The notes under the pieces: generated by a model
Databases searched by the model: none
What the model was told of the DNA's origin: nothing
What the model saw: only the letters and a program-made list of their open reading frames with translations
Translations under genes and position numbers: made by a program
Shown: positions 1-12,085 of the stretch, one piece after another
Numbering within the stretch: position 1 is the stretch's first letter
How the letters are laid out: each line of letters starts with the position of its first letter
Source: Amphimedon queenslandica
Lineage: Eukaryota > Porifera > Demospongiae > Haplosclerida > Niphatidae
Direction: 5' to 3'
Length of the DNA: 57,137 bases
Assembly (NCBI RefSeq): GCF_000090795.2
Contig: NW_003546302.1
Span: 185,414-242,550 of the forward strand

Positions 1-1600
1 GCATGGAGAGAGTCAGCTCAACACTAGCTTTCTGCAGTTGCATGCACTTGCTCTTGAATACCTGCAGAAGTAGCAGCACTGCAGCACATTGCAGCTCCAG
101 CCCCTCCCATGCATGTAGATTGAAAGGTGTGGCATTACATCATCAATGCAACTGCAATGATGGCAGCAAGAAGACCATGTGAGAGAGAAGCTTAACTTTT
201 TCTTTACTAATCATCAATATATGATAAACTTGCTGACAGAAAGTTGTTGCCTTCATGTATTTGAGATAGTATAGGTACTTTAGTACCTATAGCCCACTAG
301 GTTGTCGCTCCAGCGCTTCACAAACAAGAACCAGGACAACTGTAACTCTTCACCAAGTAAGATTTAGAGAAATCTGTTCATATCTTTTGAAGGCCATGTT
401 CTAATCTACTGGAAAATGCTACCAGCTATCTCTAGAGTGCCAACACAACGGAACTTGACTCAAATACTCGATTTTCTCACTTTGAAGCTTCTTGTACCTA
501 GCGCTGATATTTGAGCAACACAAAACAGTTAAGCAAGACTTTTCCAGGCAAAAAAGAAAGATCTAGAAGCTTAGAACACGCTATGCTAAAGTTATAGTTT
601 ATTAAAGACAAATTTCGCTTGTACAGAATGAATGAATGACAGACACACACAACAACTACCTATACCTCGCGTAGGCGAGGCCAATTATGGTCACAAATAG
701 TCCTATGCTGATAGAAAGGGCTTAGCTTGGCATATAAAGCAGTGCCATCCGGGAAAGAGTGATGAAATTTATGTCCTTTTTGATTGTCTGCAAGGTTAAA
801 AATATCAGCCTATTATATATATGTATAACGTCATTAATGAGTCCTAGTTCTAGTTGTTGTCTATGGAGTGATTGTGAAAAATGTTCTAATAATTGCTGTA
901 TTTATTCATAATAGCAATCTTGCCACTGAGCGCAAGACACCATAAAATATCTAGAGTTGGCTCGTTCACTTTAGTGAATTGCCTTAAGCTGGGTTCTCAA
1001 TATAATGCATTGTTTTTCATGCACTAGCATCATGACCAGAAGTGCTGCTTAAACAAACTGGAGTATGTGTCAGAATATAAAATTAATGTGTACTAATCTA
1101 ATGTATGCTCCCATTGGTTTATACAGCACTTCTGGTTGTGACGGACGCACATGTCATATTGAGAACCCACTTTCAGGCAGAAAAATTTCCTTCTTTTATT
1201 GTCATACAAAATGGGAAAAGGAAAATTTTACTTCATTTTCTGATCATGACACAAAGTACATACTTTCTCTAGTACATGTCGCTTTATTGTTATTGATATC
1301 GATTCACTTGTGCATTATGAGCTTGTAAAATGTAATGGAGGCCAAGATAGCTGCATGACAATCATTTGGATATACAATAATAATCCATTTCCATAGATAC
1401 TACATCATGTATTTCTTGGTTGTAATGTATCTACATGTATGCTTGGCCTTTCGTAATTTGGTCCGAGAACATTAATTGTGTTGCTTTCATCATCTGTTAG
1501 ATTTTTTATTCTTGTAGGATCTGTAACATCGGTGCTCTTGAAAGTCACATCAAACATTTTCATTTTTTATCTCTGGACAGTTCAGATATTCATTTGCAAG
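1..1600. other. No recognisable gene
   Basis: AT-rich sequence with only short open frames of no recognisable composition; the longest (1065-1328) has no domain and no splice context. Nothing repeated elsewhere in the window was seen here. Confidence 0.5.
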
Positions 1601-1619
1601 TTATGACAATTTTTCCCAT

Positions 1620-2800
1620 TAGAAATCTTAAGAAAAGAAAGCACTTTCTCCAATTTTGTTATACACAGAGGAAGTGTTGTTAAAGATGGTGTTAAACATG
1701 TTTACTTTCATTGTAATCCGTCAGGAGAATTCAGAAAGTTTAGGAAATCTGGTGCTAGAAGTAGCGCTAGATTGGCACCACTTGTGAAGCTCATATGATA
1801 GTGGAACAGAATGTAGCTAGTGGCGCACATTAGACTCCTAAATAAGTTAAGGGTGAAGATTGCTAGCCAAGCTGGTTTTTCTATAAATAATATTTTAGAC
1901 AGCATTTGTGGTGTCTCTTTAATTGAGGATTCCAGGGTTAACACCTAATAGTAAAACAAGACAAAAAACATAGGTGTACTTAACCTGAGTAAATTGGAAA
2001 ACATGGATATGATCCAACTAGCGTAGCTATTTGGGTACAACAAGCCCTTTCTCAACCATACAACCCTGTTGTATCTTTTAAGCCACAGAGTCGAAAAGAT
2101 TTTTGGTGACAATTTAGAAGCAAATTCTATTTCAGCCATACAAACTAAGTTTCACTGCGATGCTATGAAAATGTTTGCTGACAACGTTAGACTTGTATGT
2201 GTTGATGCAACTCATGGCACTAATGTGTATGATTTTTCTTCAACAAAGTAATGGTGCTGGATGACTATGGTAAAGGTGTACTGGTAGCATGGTGCACTTT
2301 AGATAAAGAAGACACCTTTTTAGTGTCAGTTTCTTAAAACCTGCATGAGCGTGTAGGTAACATTGCCCCAACTTATTTTATGAGCAATGATGCTGAGCAA
2401 TACCACGCAACCTGGTGTAGTGTTTTTGGATAATTAAAAAAATATTGTGCACATGGCATGCGACAACACCTGGCAAATGAGCATGAAGCAATACATGCTC
2501 ATTTGCCAGGTGATGTGCAAAAAGCAGCGGTCTACAACATCCTAACAGTGCTGCTCAATGACACTAGCATTACTGAGTTTTATTCAAGGCGATGTCTTAT
2601 TTTCAAAAACAAACAGCGCTTTTGTGAATATATGAAGACCACCTAAGTAACTAGAAGTGACCAGTGGGCAACATGTCACAGAATTAACGCATCCATTGGC
2701 TCTGACATGGCCTTTGAAGCTTTTCATCGAGTTTAAGCAAACAGTCACCTCAATCATCTCTTTCCTGTTTTATTCAAAATAAATCAAGACTTGGTCTATA
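1620..2800 (+). pseudogene. Decayed MULE-type transposase / SWIM-like protein
   Basis: Read across frames, this plus-strand stretch gives the order typical of animal MULE-like proteins. First comes a FLYWCH/FAR1-like N-terminal part (HVYFHCNPSGEFR near 1690). Next is a helical part (LRVKIASQAGFSINNILDS near 1850). Then a DDE-type core has VCVDATHGTNVYDFS near 2200 and MVLDDYGKG near 2255, followed by YFMSNDAEQYHATWCSVFG near 2380. It ends with an 'ATCHRI...FEAFHRV' tail near 2680. The reading frame changes near 2085 and 2250, and there are in-frame stops near 2335, 2430, 2645 and 2735. This is therefore a dead copy. I saw no convincing terminal inverted repeats. The family call rests on motif recognition alone. 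The minus-strand frames over 1708-2139 are shadows. Confidence 0.65.
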
Positions 2801-3094
2801 ACTATGATATGGAAGGAGGAAATTGGTAAAATATCACACAAATTTTGTAAAATAAGTAAAAGACATAGCTCAGCTGTTACCTTTAATGACAAATATTCAT
2901 TAAAATGATGGTAGCAGCAGCAAAGTTCAGACTGGTCTGCATTGCCAAATAGTATATCGCTGAAAGGATTGCAAGTGCATGTATTTTGTCATGTAAGCTG
3001 TGTTGTGATGAATGTACCATATGTTTAGTTGTAGTTGCATCAATGCTCTGAGCACCCAAAGCCTACAGCCTGTCACTGTTGCTACTTGCAACAG

Positions 3095-3159
3095 TTCAGC
3101 AGGAACTATTAGCAAGTTCAGCAGGAACTATTAGCAAGTTCAGCAGGAACTATGAGAAC
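3095..3159. repeat. Three-copy 22-bp tandem repeat
   Basis: The unit begins ttcagcaggaactatt. Two copies are identical (3095-3116 and 3117-3138) and a third, at 3139-3159, is diverged at its end. A CT-rich microsatellite follows about 65 bp downstream. Confidence 0.85.
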
Positions 3160-6100
3160 TACTAGCAGGTTCAAAATCATACCACAACTGAAAAATAAAA
3201 TTAAAATAAATTTCCACTTGTGCCCCCCTCTCTCTCTCTCACTGTGCTAGTTCTAGGTAGGTATAACTGAACATGGCTCGTTCATCCAAGGAAAAAGCAT
3301 GTATTAAAATAATATTATGAATTGGAAGAGATGTTAATCAAAAGCATAGGGCAGAATTTATTAGAGATTTATAGCCATATAATAACCAATCATCGCATTG
3401 TTGCAAACACCAGCACTGCCTAAGCCATTAACTGGCCAAAAGTGCCCAGCACCAAATGCAAATTATGTTATGCATGAAAAAATTTTCAACTAAACAAACG
3501 AAGGACCAAAGTTACAAAAGCCATTAGAAAGCCACATAGCAAAGGACAGGCCTCAATCAAGTTACATTTAAACATAACTGATGTTCTACATCAGCAGACT
3601 GATGTAGACTGGGATGAACATATTTAATGTCATACATGGTTTCATCAGCAAGTGCCAAACATCAATTCCTAACAGCATCAATTGACTTAGAAAAATTTAA
3701 ATGTGGGTATTGCAGATCCGGAAACAGAATGTTTTTAAAAATAGGATCATATTTCCAATGATACTGCATCACAATAGTATCACTCTAATTTAATTATCAA
3801 AATTGAACGCAGTCTTTGTTTTGTTTCTCAATAAATAGAAACTTCAATCTTGAAGTAATAATGATCGAAATCTGCAACTATTATTTGTTCAATGAAGACA
3901 ACAAGAAAGTATTCTACATTGATTAGTAAAAATTTGTGAAAGTTTTTAAATGTTGTGAGTTACTATCTTAATTTGTTTTTGTTGTTATAGAATGAAAAAC
4001 TAATCCTGGTCTGGCCAGTAATCAAAACAGCGGGACCATTCATTTATTTGAGTAAGTAAGCTACATTTACATAAATCTTTTATTCCTTCTCCTAACATTG
4101 ACCTAGGTTGTGAGCTATTAATTGTATTTCACGCAAACTGAGAAATAAAAAAATGGCATGTGTGACACTCATGCAAAGTAGTTTATGAATGCTACTTTTA
4201 CAGTAATTTTTGAAAATATTTTTTCAAGAAGCAATGGATAAGAGCTACATCAACTCTTTCTGTCAGACCTGGCCCTTCTTTTGCCTCCTACTCTTCTGTC
4301 TGTCAACTGAGGTACTGAAAAAGACTTCAGCAGCATCGACTCAATAATCCGTTTGTTTCATTGCCTCAAGTGCCTCCTATTCTCCTCTTCATAAGAGACT
4401 GGAGGTGGTGGCTGTATCTCACGAGTTATTGCAGTCCTCGTTGGATGTTGTTAGCTGACAGTGTTTTGTATACTGTGGAGAGACAGGGGTGAAGATTAGT
4501 AGCAAAGAGATACAAATTTGTGTTATGAGTGGTCAGGTTTTGAGGTACCGTTTCAGATATACTGAACCCCTTATGCTATGTAGAAAGTTTGGACAGCATC
4601 CAACTATTTCTTAAGTAATCGCATTTTGAAGAAGTACAGGTTTAATACGTAGCAAGTACTACAGCCAATGGTTTTTTCACCCAATTTACCCTCAATTTTT
4701 ATTATACCTTCTGACATATAAATAAACCTACTTAAATGTTTAAGTTTTATTCTTTGTGTCATTCCCTTTTCCTCTACTACAGATAACACATTCTGATTTC
4801 TTACAATACAAGACACTACTGCAATAGTGTGCTGGTTTCCAGGAACAACTTGACTCTTCAACAATCTATTCACCAATTTTCACTTGGAATGCCACTCACT
4901 CAAATAATATTCTGAAGGTGTTGTTCATTTAAGTTCAGACTTCAACAAATGGGACATGTCCGGAGATGTGGGCATATTGTTTTTTAAATATATCAAACTA
5001 TACCCAGAAACTGAGTAAATCAGTACGTAATACTGTACAATTCTATGAAAATTACTTTCTTTGGTAAACTATTCAGAAAGAAAGAGTGGAGTGTCTGTGT
5101 TGTCTTTTGCTTGGTCATCAGTAGACATTAATTGGAGACATGAATTCAAAACAATGATTTGTCATATGAGTGCTTAACGAGGTAGCTAATTTTGACATTT
5201 GAGTTGTAAGCAGTCAGTTTTTGACATTGTTGTTTAAGACAAGATGTGAAAGCTCACAACTGCATTGTTCCAAAATTTAAAGTGTTAGTTTCCTTTTTAA
5301 TACATGTGGCGAGGTTGATATTAAAGCAAACCTTCGTTTTTATTTTTTTCATTTCATTCAGACATGTACATGTAACTTAAAAGTCTTATAACAATTTGAC
5401 CAGCGTTAAAAGTGTTGATACTCATTTTAATCATGAAACTTTATTTCTTAGCAGCATGATAACTATTTTACCTTTTCTCCCTTTAGGTAGTAACAAGAAA
5501 TTTGACTTGATGGTATCCAGTGACATTTAACATGACTTTGGTTATGGCCAGGCGTTTCTCCTCCCTTACGTTACATGTATATTGCCTCTTGTTTGTTTCC
5601 TTCTTTCATGTGTATACCATGTTACATTCCCTTCAGAATCTCTATTCCTTTTCTCACTATCATTCAAATGGCAGTAATAGTAATTTTAGTGCTTGCATTC
5701 GTGGCAGTAAGATTGACCTTATCAGTTTCTCTTCTATATTTCCGCTTCCTCCTCTCTTTCTTAACTCTTTCATAGGACAATTAACACCGTACACAGGAAG
5801 GAAGCAATCAATGGTACAAAGCAACCTATTTCGTCTACTTTCTTTCTTGTACTCTCCTAATGGTTTGATATTTTCAAGGGAGGTTTATAGTACACATAAC
5901 ATGAAAGATAGTAGACATTGAATTAACACACTTGCTCCTATTGGAACCAGCAGAGATTTATCAGAGCACAAAGGCAATGTGTTTAGGTGACCGTTTCTTG
6001 ATATTTCGTGTAACTAATGTGTAATAGACATGTAACAGTAACATCAATTTATTATTTATGAATTTAAGTTGACTTGTGAAGTGTTTTTCATGCAAATTTC

Positions 6101-6209
6101 ATTGCACACACTATATAATTGCACGTTTCATTAGCTCTTTATTTATCTTTTCTAATATTATCAAAACTACCACTAGCATATTCAAGGGGGAGCTGATGGG
6201 GCTTGAGCA

Positions 6210-6277
6210 CCCCCTTCATGGCTAGGCTCAGGAAAACCTCAAACCCCCTTCATGGCTAGGCTCAGGAAAAACTCAAA
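6210..6277. repeat. Two-copy 34-bp tandem duplication
   Basis: The unit begins cccccttcatggctaggc. It is present at 6210-6243 and again at 6244-6277 with only a single obvious difference, so the duplication is likely recent. Confidence 0.85.
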
Positions 6278-7341
6278 TTCTTGACTCTTGCATCACTACC
6301 GACAGAGTTACCTAGCCCCCTGATTATCATTTGAGCACCTTCCAGTGCTTTAAGTAACAGTCAGTTTTCAGAAGTACCAATGTGCTTCATGTCATCACCC
6401 ACAATTTACGAAAATAAAAAAAAAGCCTTTTTAATTCCATATATTGGGGTTTGGCCAAGGTCTTGGCGCACTTTGTGTGCTCTCACCACCCTTTTTTTCA
6501 CTTTTCATTTGCGCCAGTGACTGCGTTGTATTTCTTTTTCATTTATACCTTCTTTATTCTTTTCTTACATTTACAGCGATCTCCTGCATTATCCTCCCTG
6601 GCAATTGCCTCAAAAATGAAATTTGTGTTGTGTATAGAATGTGTAATGTCAAACTACAGTCAACAATACTTTAAAGACAGTTGGAGAAAGCAATGATATA
6701 TATCTTGACTTATTCCGGCAAAATCTTAGTAGTTTGACTCATAAATGATTACAAGTATAGTGAGTCCTTATTTTGTATGTTGGCATTTCATGACACATTT
6801 TACATTAATGTTTTGATAATTATATTGCACCTTTTGTCCTCATTCTGATTTTGATTGACAGTGACATACTGAAAACAGTGGACACTTGATATTATACTAT
6901 GTCAATAATGAACATAATTCAGACCACTATAGCCACCTAAATATATATAAACCATTTAAATGTTTTTAAATTCAGATTATAGCTATATCTTTTGTGCATG
7001 TTTCTTGCCTATGCCAGTTGCAATAGCACCTGATACCATGTACTGACCCTACCTTAAAATAATCTGCTGAAGCCATTCAGTTCGTATGTTAGAAATAATT
7101 TAAACTATATGGTATATTGTGTAGTGTACAACTCAACACTAAAATGCAGAGCTAAGTCTGGAGAAGCCAATTTTGTGTGTAATGATGTTAATTATAGTAC
7201 AGTCCCACCTATTCTTCCCTGATTAGTACACTGAGCTGCATTCTGCACGTTTAGCTGCTCAAATATGAAGCGTAGTGTAAAGCAGGTTTACCTACCCATC
7301 AAATAGACATGACAAATTTCCACTAGTAATCATATCCAAAG

Positions 7342-7500
7342 TGTAGTAATTCTCGAGATTGCGAGTTATCATTAAAATAAAAGGTACATACACCAAAGGA
7401 AATTCTGCCCCAAAAGCAACAGAAGGGCAAATTAAATACAAGCATTAACGATATTTACTGGGAAATCTAATATAAGCACAGAATATTATCAATCAACATT
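7342..7500 (-). repeat. Left LTR remnant
   Basis: Shares, in the same orientation, the outer block beginning tgtagtaattct, then 'attaaaataaaa', 'catacaccaaagga', 'tctgcccc' and 'gaatattatc', with the repeat at 11914-12085. The copies have diverged by many substitutions and small indels. That suggests an old insertion, if both were identical when the element inserted. Confidence 0.7.
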
Positions 7501-7516
7501 GCTAGCTTAACAGAAG

Positions 7517-8171
7517 ATTTTGAAATGTCCTCAACTACATCAGCAAAAACAATATTCTTTGTAATGTTTTTGCTGAACATGGTTTCACAGACTAGTTAGT
7601 ATTTGATAATGGTCCTCAATATACATCTGGGGAGTTTCATCAATTCTTCAGTCACAATGGTATTAGACATACTCGCACAGCTCCTTACCATCCTGCTACT
7701 AATGGTCTCACTGAACGTTTTGTGCAAACCTTTAACAAAGCAATTTCAGTGGGGAGGAGGGATGGAAGGACATCAAAGCATAAATTGGCAACTTTTTTTC
7801 TGCACTACAGGACCACTCCACATTTACTAACTGGACATCCACGTAGTGTCCTTTTTAATGATCCTTCCTCGAAAACAGATTTGGCTTTGTTAAAACCAGA
7901 TATAATTCGCGTTCAGGACGGACAAGAAGTGCAGAAGAGTGCTTATGATCATCACACTCAGGAGAATTTTGAAATTAATGACTCTCTTATGGTTCGTATT
8001 CACTGGGACAATCATCAATACTGGGAACCACGCATTATAACTGAAACAATTTCTCAAGTGTCTTTCGTAGTGAAATTGGAAGATGATACCAGTCATCACT
8101 GTCACATGGACCAGCTCTGTAAAATGTTCTCTAGCTCTGGGGATTCATCCAATGATACTCCAGATCAATAA
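7517..8171 (+). pseudogene. Gypsy integrase C-terminal fragment, inverted copy
   Basis: The plus strand encodes the second half of a Gypsy integrase. It includes the DNGPQYTSGEF-type motif near 7605, the TAPYHPATNGLTERFVQTF block with the catalytic Glu near 7680-7735, then a GPY/F-like tail through WDNHQYWEPRII to QLCKMFSSSGDSS. The open frame at 7722-8171 ends with TAA. The same coding segment occurs on the minus strand at about 8310-8920, so this is the second arm of an inverted duplication. A one-base frame change near 7720 breaks the integrase core. Confidence 0.85.
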
Positions 8172-10970
8172 CGTCTCCTTGGAGGTTGATTAACAATAGG
8201 GTTGTCGTGAGACTCAGGAGGAGGTTGCTCTTGAGATACGATTTCAAAATGGGACGCTTCATCTTGGTATGCTCTTCTGATAAGTGAGGTTGAGATTGAT
8301 CTAGAGTATCATTGGATGAATCCCCAGAGCTAGAAAATGTCTGACAGAGCTGGTCTACATGACAGTGACTTTTGGTACTGTCTTCCAATTTCACGAAGAG
8401 ACTTAAGAAATTGTTTCCATTATTTTACATGGTTCCCATTATTGCTGATTGTCCCAATGAAAACGAACCATAACAGAGTCATTAATTTCAAACTTTCCTC
8501 CAGAGAGTGATGATCATAAGCCTTCTACTGCACTTCTTGTTGGTCCTGAACTTGATTTATATCTGGTTTTAACAAATCCAAAACTGTTTTCTAGGAATTA
8601 TTATTAAGGAGGACACTAGGTGGATTTCCAGTTAATGAATGTTGAGTGGTCCTGTAATGCAGAAGAAAACATGCCAATTTAGGCTCTAATTGCTTTGTTC
8701 AAGGTTTGCAAAAAAATGTTCAGTGAGACCATTAGTGACAGGGTGGTAAGGAACTGTGCGAGTATGTCTAATACCATTGTGACAGAGGAACTAATGAACT
8801 CCTCAGATGTAAATTGACGACCATTATCGGGTACTAACTGTTCTGGTAAGCCATGTTGAGCAAAAACATTACAAAGAATATCAGTTGTTTTAGCTGATGT
8901 AGTTGAGGAGATTTCAAAAACTTGTGGCCATTTAGAATGTGCGTCGACAATCACATAATACATTAGGCCCTGTAGTGGCCCAGAAAAGTCTACATGAATA
9001 GATTATCAAGGTCAAGCAGGCCATAGCTATGGATTTAAAGGAGATTTTGGAGGTGCAGGCTTTACTGCCAAGAACGGTAAAATTAACTTTACTACGGACT
9101 CAATGTATTTATGAAGATTGGGCTACCAAACATAACTTCAGGCTAAGGCTTTCATTCTAGAAATACCAGGATGGCTGTTTGTAGTTCTGAGAGTACTTTC
9201 TTTGAACCTTAGCTGGTTTAATGACTATGATACCCCACATCAAACTGTTGGCCTGTAGTGTAAACTCAAGATTCCTGTGAAAATAAGGCTTCAAATCCTT
9301 TGGTACATGAAAGGCCACGCCTCTGTGAAAGCAGTGGGTTTGTGCTTGTGGCCTACAAGAGCGATTGTGAGGTTACAGAGAGAGCTTCTATCTGACCAAG
9401 GTTAAAGACATTATCAAGACAAACACCACTGGTACATGTACTTTCCTTGCTGAGATCACACTTAATGGAAGTCTAGATAGAGCATCAGCATTAGCAGGCT
9501 CCTTAGTAGATGTATAAGCCATGGTGTAGTTAAAGGCTGATAACAGAAGTGCCCATCTTTGCATTATTGCTGCTGACAATGGAGCAATGGCTTTGTGGCA
9601 CTTAGTATGGCAACCTTGTGGTCAGTTAAGAGAGAGAACTGCCTTGCATACAAATACAGGTGATATTTGCGCAGCCCAAACAGCATGGACAAAGACTTCT
9701 TCTCGATTTGTGGATAGGTCTTCTAAGCTTGGGCTAAAGTGCTAGATACAAAGGCTGTAAGTTTTTCTCCCCCATTGGAAAAGACATGATTATAATGAAA
9801 CAGCACTTGACAAAAACAAGCTTCTGCTTAACTAGAGATAGTGCTTCAGATCAGGCTGCCAACCATTTCCATTTTCCCCCTGATCGTAACAACTGATGAA
9901 TTGGAAATAATGTGATGACAAATTGGGCACAAGTTTCCTGTAATAATTAATTAGCCCTAACAGAGATCTTAACTGTCATACATTATTGGGGATGGTGCAT
10001 TGCAAATAGTTTGAAGCCTATTGTTATAAGAATGCAACCCATTATGGTATATGACATGACACACATATTCAACTTGTGTCTGTAAAAATGAACACTTACA
10101 ACATTTACCAGTGATTCTCTCTGCTAAAAGGCATTGCAAATCTTCTTCCAGGCTGCTGAGATGATTTTTATACGTGCATCCTGACACTAATATATCGTCA
10201 ATGTAACAAATAACGTTAGGAATTACTCGTAAAATGTTATCCATTGCTTGCTGAAAAACAGGTGGAGCAGAAGCAACTTTAAGTGGAAGTCGATTACAAT
10301 GGAATAAACCTTGATGAGTATTTATTGTAACAAAATTGTACTCTTCATATCCAGAGGCATCTGCTGGTACGCTTCAGAAACATCAGTTTTGGACAAAATT
10401 TTCCTTCTTGACAGAGTAGCATAAGGTTATCAGGTTTGGGAAGTGGATACTAATCTACTACCAGTATAGTATTGATGGTCTCTTTGTACTCACCACATAG
10501 GCGTAATTTATCATCTTTTACTGTAACAGCAACAATAGGTGCTGCCCAAACACTATGACAGACTATTGTTATAATTTTAGCTTCTTCAAGCTGTGCCAAT
10601 TCAGCTTCAATATTGTCTTGAAGTGGAAAAGGGACTGCTCTTTGTCGGAAAATTTTTCGTTTTTCTATAGGTTTTAGAGCCAGTGTGGCCTTAAAATTGA
10701 CCATGGTACCCAGTTCGTCCTAAAAGCTTCAGAATACTTATTGATGAAGTTTCACGCTATGAGACTGAGTATACTTGATATCTGCCCATTTAAACTTTTT
10801 TTGACATCCCATTTCTGCCAATGCGACTAGGCCTACACCATGAATAACCACCAAGGGAAGTTCGCAAATTGTAGCTCATACTGAATCTGAACATCAAATA
10901 CTTCTTTGACAGGCACTGCTTCAGAAGTCTAGGTACGCAAGGTGACATCAGAAGGTCGTAATGTGACATC
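8172..10970 (-). pseudogene. Gypsy pol polyprotein: protease region, RT, RNase H, integrase
   Basis: Read leftward. At 10704-10450 is the RT N-terminal region (FRQRAVPFPLQDNIEAEL, then HSVWAAPIVAV and LRLCGEYKETIN). At 10244-9969 is the RT palm with the YIDD catalytic motif (VICYIDDILVSG). RNase H occupies about 9960-9388 and ends in the characteristic EPANADALSRLPLS. The integrase core is at 8963-8679 (YVIVDAHSKWPQVFEI; LVPDNGRQFTSEEF). The C-terminal integrase tail is at 8394-8131. The frames are interrupted by stops and shifts between each block, so no polyprotein can be made. The protease active site was not identified with confidence. Confidence 0.85.
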
Positions 10971-11199
10971 AGGAAACAGTGACTGCTGTGTCTTTAAAGT
11001 TGTAACAGGCATAGCTGCCCGGTGTCTAACCCCATTTCAGTATATTTCCATTTAGTTTCAGTTTATTAAGAATAGGAGGATGAGACTTCTCCTCTACAAT
11101 GAATAGTGGTTCTGAATCATCATCTACAGCATCAGAATTGAGGCACCGGGTCTACTTCTGCTCAAATTTTAGATTGATTGACTTCTTAGGTTCTCTTGA

Positions 11200-11891
11200 A
11201 GATTTTTAGAACTCCTTCTGAATAGACTTGCATACTGGTGCAATATGGCCTACCTTACCACTAGTGTGGCAAGTAGCTTCTAAGAACATACATTGGTCAG
11301 GATTATGACTATTCCAACCGCGGCGATAGCACAGATGCCTCCGCCCCCTGTTGCGCTACCTTTAACATGCTGGATTGGTGGATCGGGCTTTGCAGCATTC
11401 ATAGCTCCAGAAGTCATCTCAGCACTGCTGAAACAGTTGTTACACTTTAGAGTTGTTGCCATCGTTAAATCCTTCTCTAGTAGGAGTTTTCTCTGTACTG
11501 TCTCAGAGGAAAGACCACATGTGAAGTGTTCCTTAAATTGAAATCAAGTAGCCAGCCGACAAAGCTCAGCTGCAAAATCAGAGATACTCTCTGTAGGTTT
11601 CTGATCTTGTTTGTGGAAGACAAACCTCTCTGCTATTTCCATAGGTTCTGGCTGAAAGTAAGTCTGCAGAGCAGTGATAATCTTGTCCAGTGTCTTTGTA
11701 CTCTGCTTAGCTGCAGCAAATAATCATTTAGAAAGGCATAATTCTTACTGCCAATTATAGTCAGGATCACAAACTCTCTTGACATCTGTTACCAAATTAG
11801 CCTCAAAATGCAGCTTTAAACATTCTATATCAGTAGAGAATCTCTTGTTCTCAGGATTAAACTCATTGAACTTTCCAACAAGTGAGCTCAT
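11200..11891 (-). pseudogene. Gypsy gag with zinc knuckles
   Basis: Begins at an ATG ending at 11891 on the minus strand (MSSLVGKFNEFNPENKRF) and continues through a capsid-like helical stretch (PMEIAERFVFHKQDQKPTES near 11640). It ends with a CCHC-type nucleocapsid region around 11345-11230 (NPDQCMFLEATCH, then GKVGHIAPVCKS). One cysteine of the second knuckle is replaced by serine, and a stop interrupts the capsid part. The start lies immediately inside the right LTR. Confidence 0.75.
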
Positions 11892-11913
11892 GATTCTGTT
11901 CCTCGTTGCCACT

Positions 11914-12085
11914 TGTAGTAATTCACAAGATTACAAGTAAATAAGTTATTATTAAAATAAAATGAGCATACACCAAAGGAGAGTCTGCCCAAAAACCACT
12001 GAACGGTAAATTAAATATAAGAGTTGATAACATTCTCAGAGTAATGAATAATGTAAATGTCCTCAGAATATTATCTATCAATAGT
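11914..12085 (-). repeat. Right (5') LTR remnant
   Basis: Direct repeat of 7342-7500. In the element's orientation it ends ...ACTACA, next to the probable primer-binding site, as expected for a 5' LTR ending in CA. Confidence 0.7.

Larger units (their letters stand above)
2800..7340. other. Long gene-poor interval
   Basis: No coding stretch with recognisable domains. The open frames at 4604-4876 (minus) and 5520-5921 (plus, hydrophobic) have no splice context, no motif and low-complexity composition, so I do not call them genes. Two small tandem repeats and a CT tract (about 3224-3241) lie inside. Confidence 0.5.
7342..12085 (-). mobile_element. Ty3/Gypsy LTR retrotransposon, minus strand, rearranged
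   Basis: Two direct-repeat arms (7342-7500 and 11914-12085) flank minus-strand gag and pol remnants. From right to left the order is gag with a zinc knuckle, a poorly conserved protease interval, reverse transcriptase, RNase H and integrase. This is the normal Gypsy order for an element transcribed leftward. Just inside the right repeat the minus strand reads TGGCAACGAGGAACAG, a plausible tRNA primer-binding site, followed within about 25 bases by the gag ATG (11891). The left end is abnormal: between the left repeat and the integrase lies a second integrase piece in plus orientation (7517-8171). Stops and frameshifts throughout make the copy non-autonomous. Confidence 0.85.

Noticed and set aside
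1065..1328. 87-residue plus-strand open frame
   Set aside because: No domain, no splice context, composition like surrounding AT-rich DNA.
5520..5921. 133-residue hydrophobic plus-strand open frame
   Set aside because: Low-complexity Leu/Phe/Ser composition with an overlapping frame in the same DNA; no motif or conserved block.
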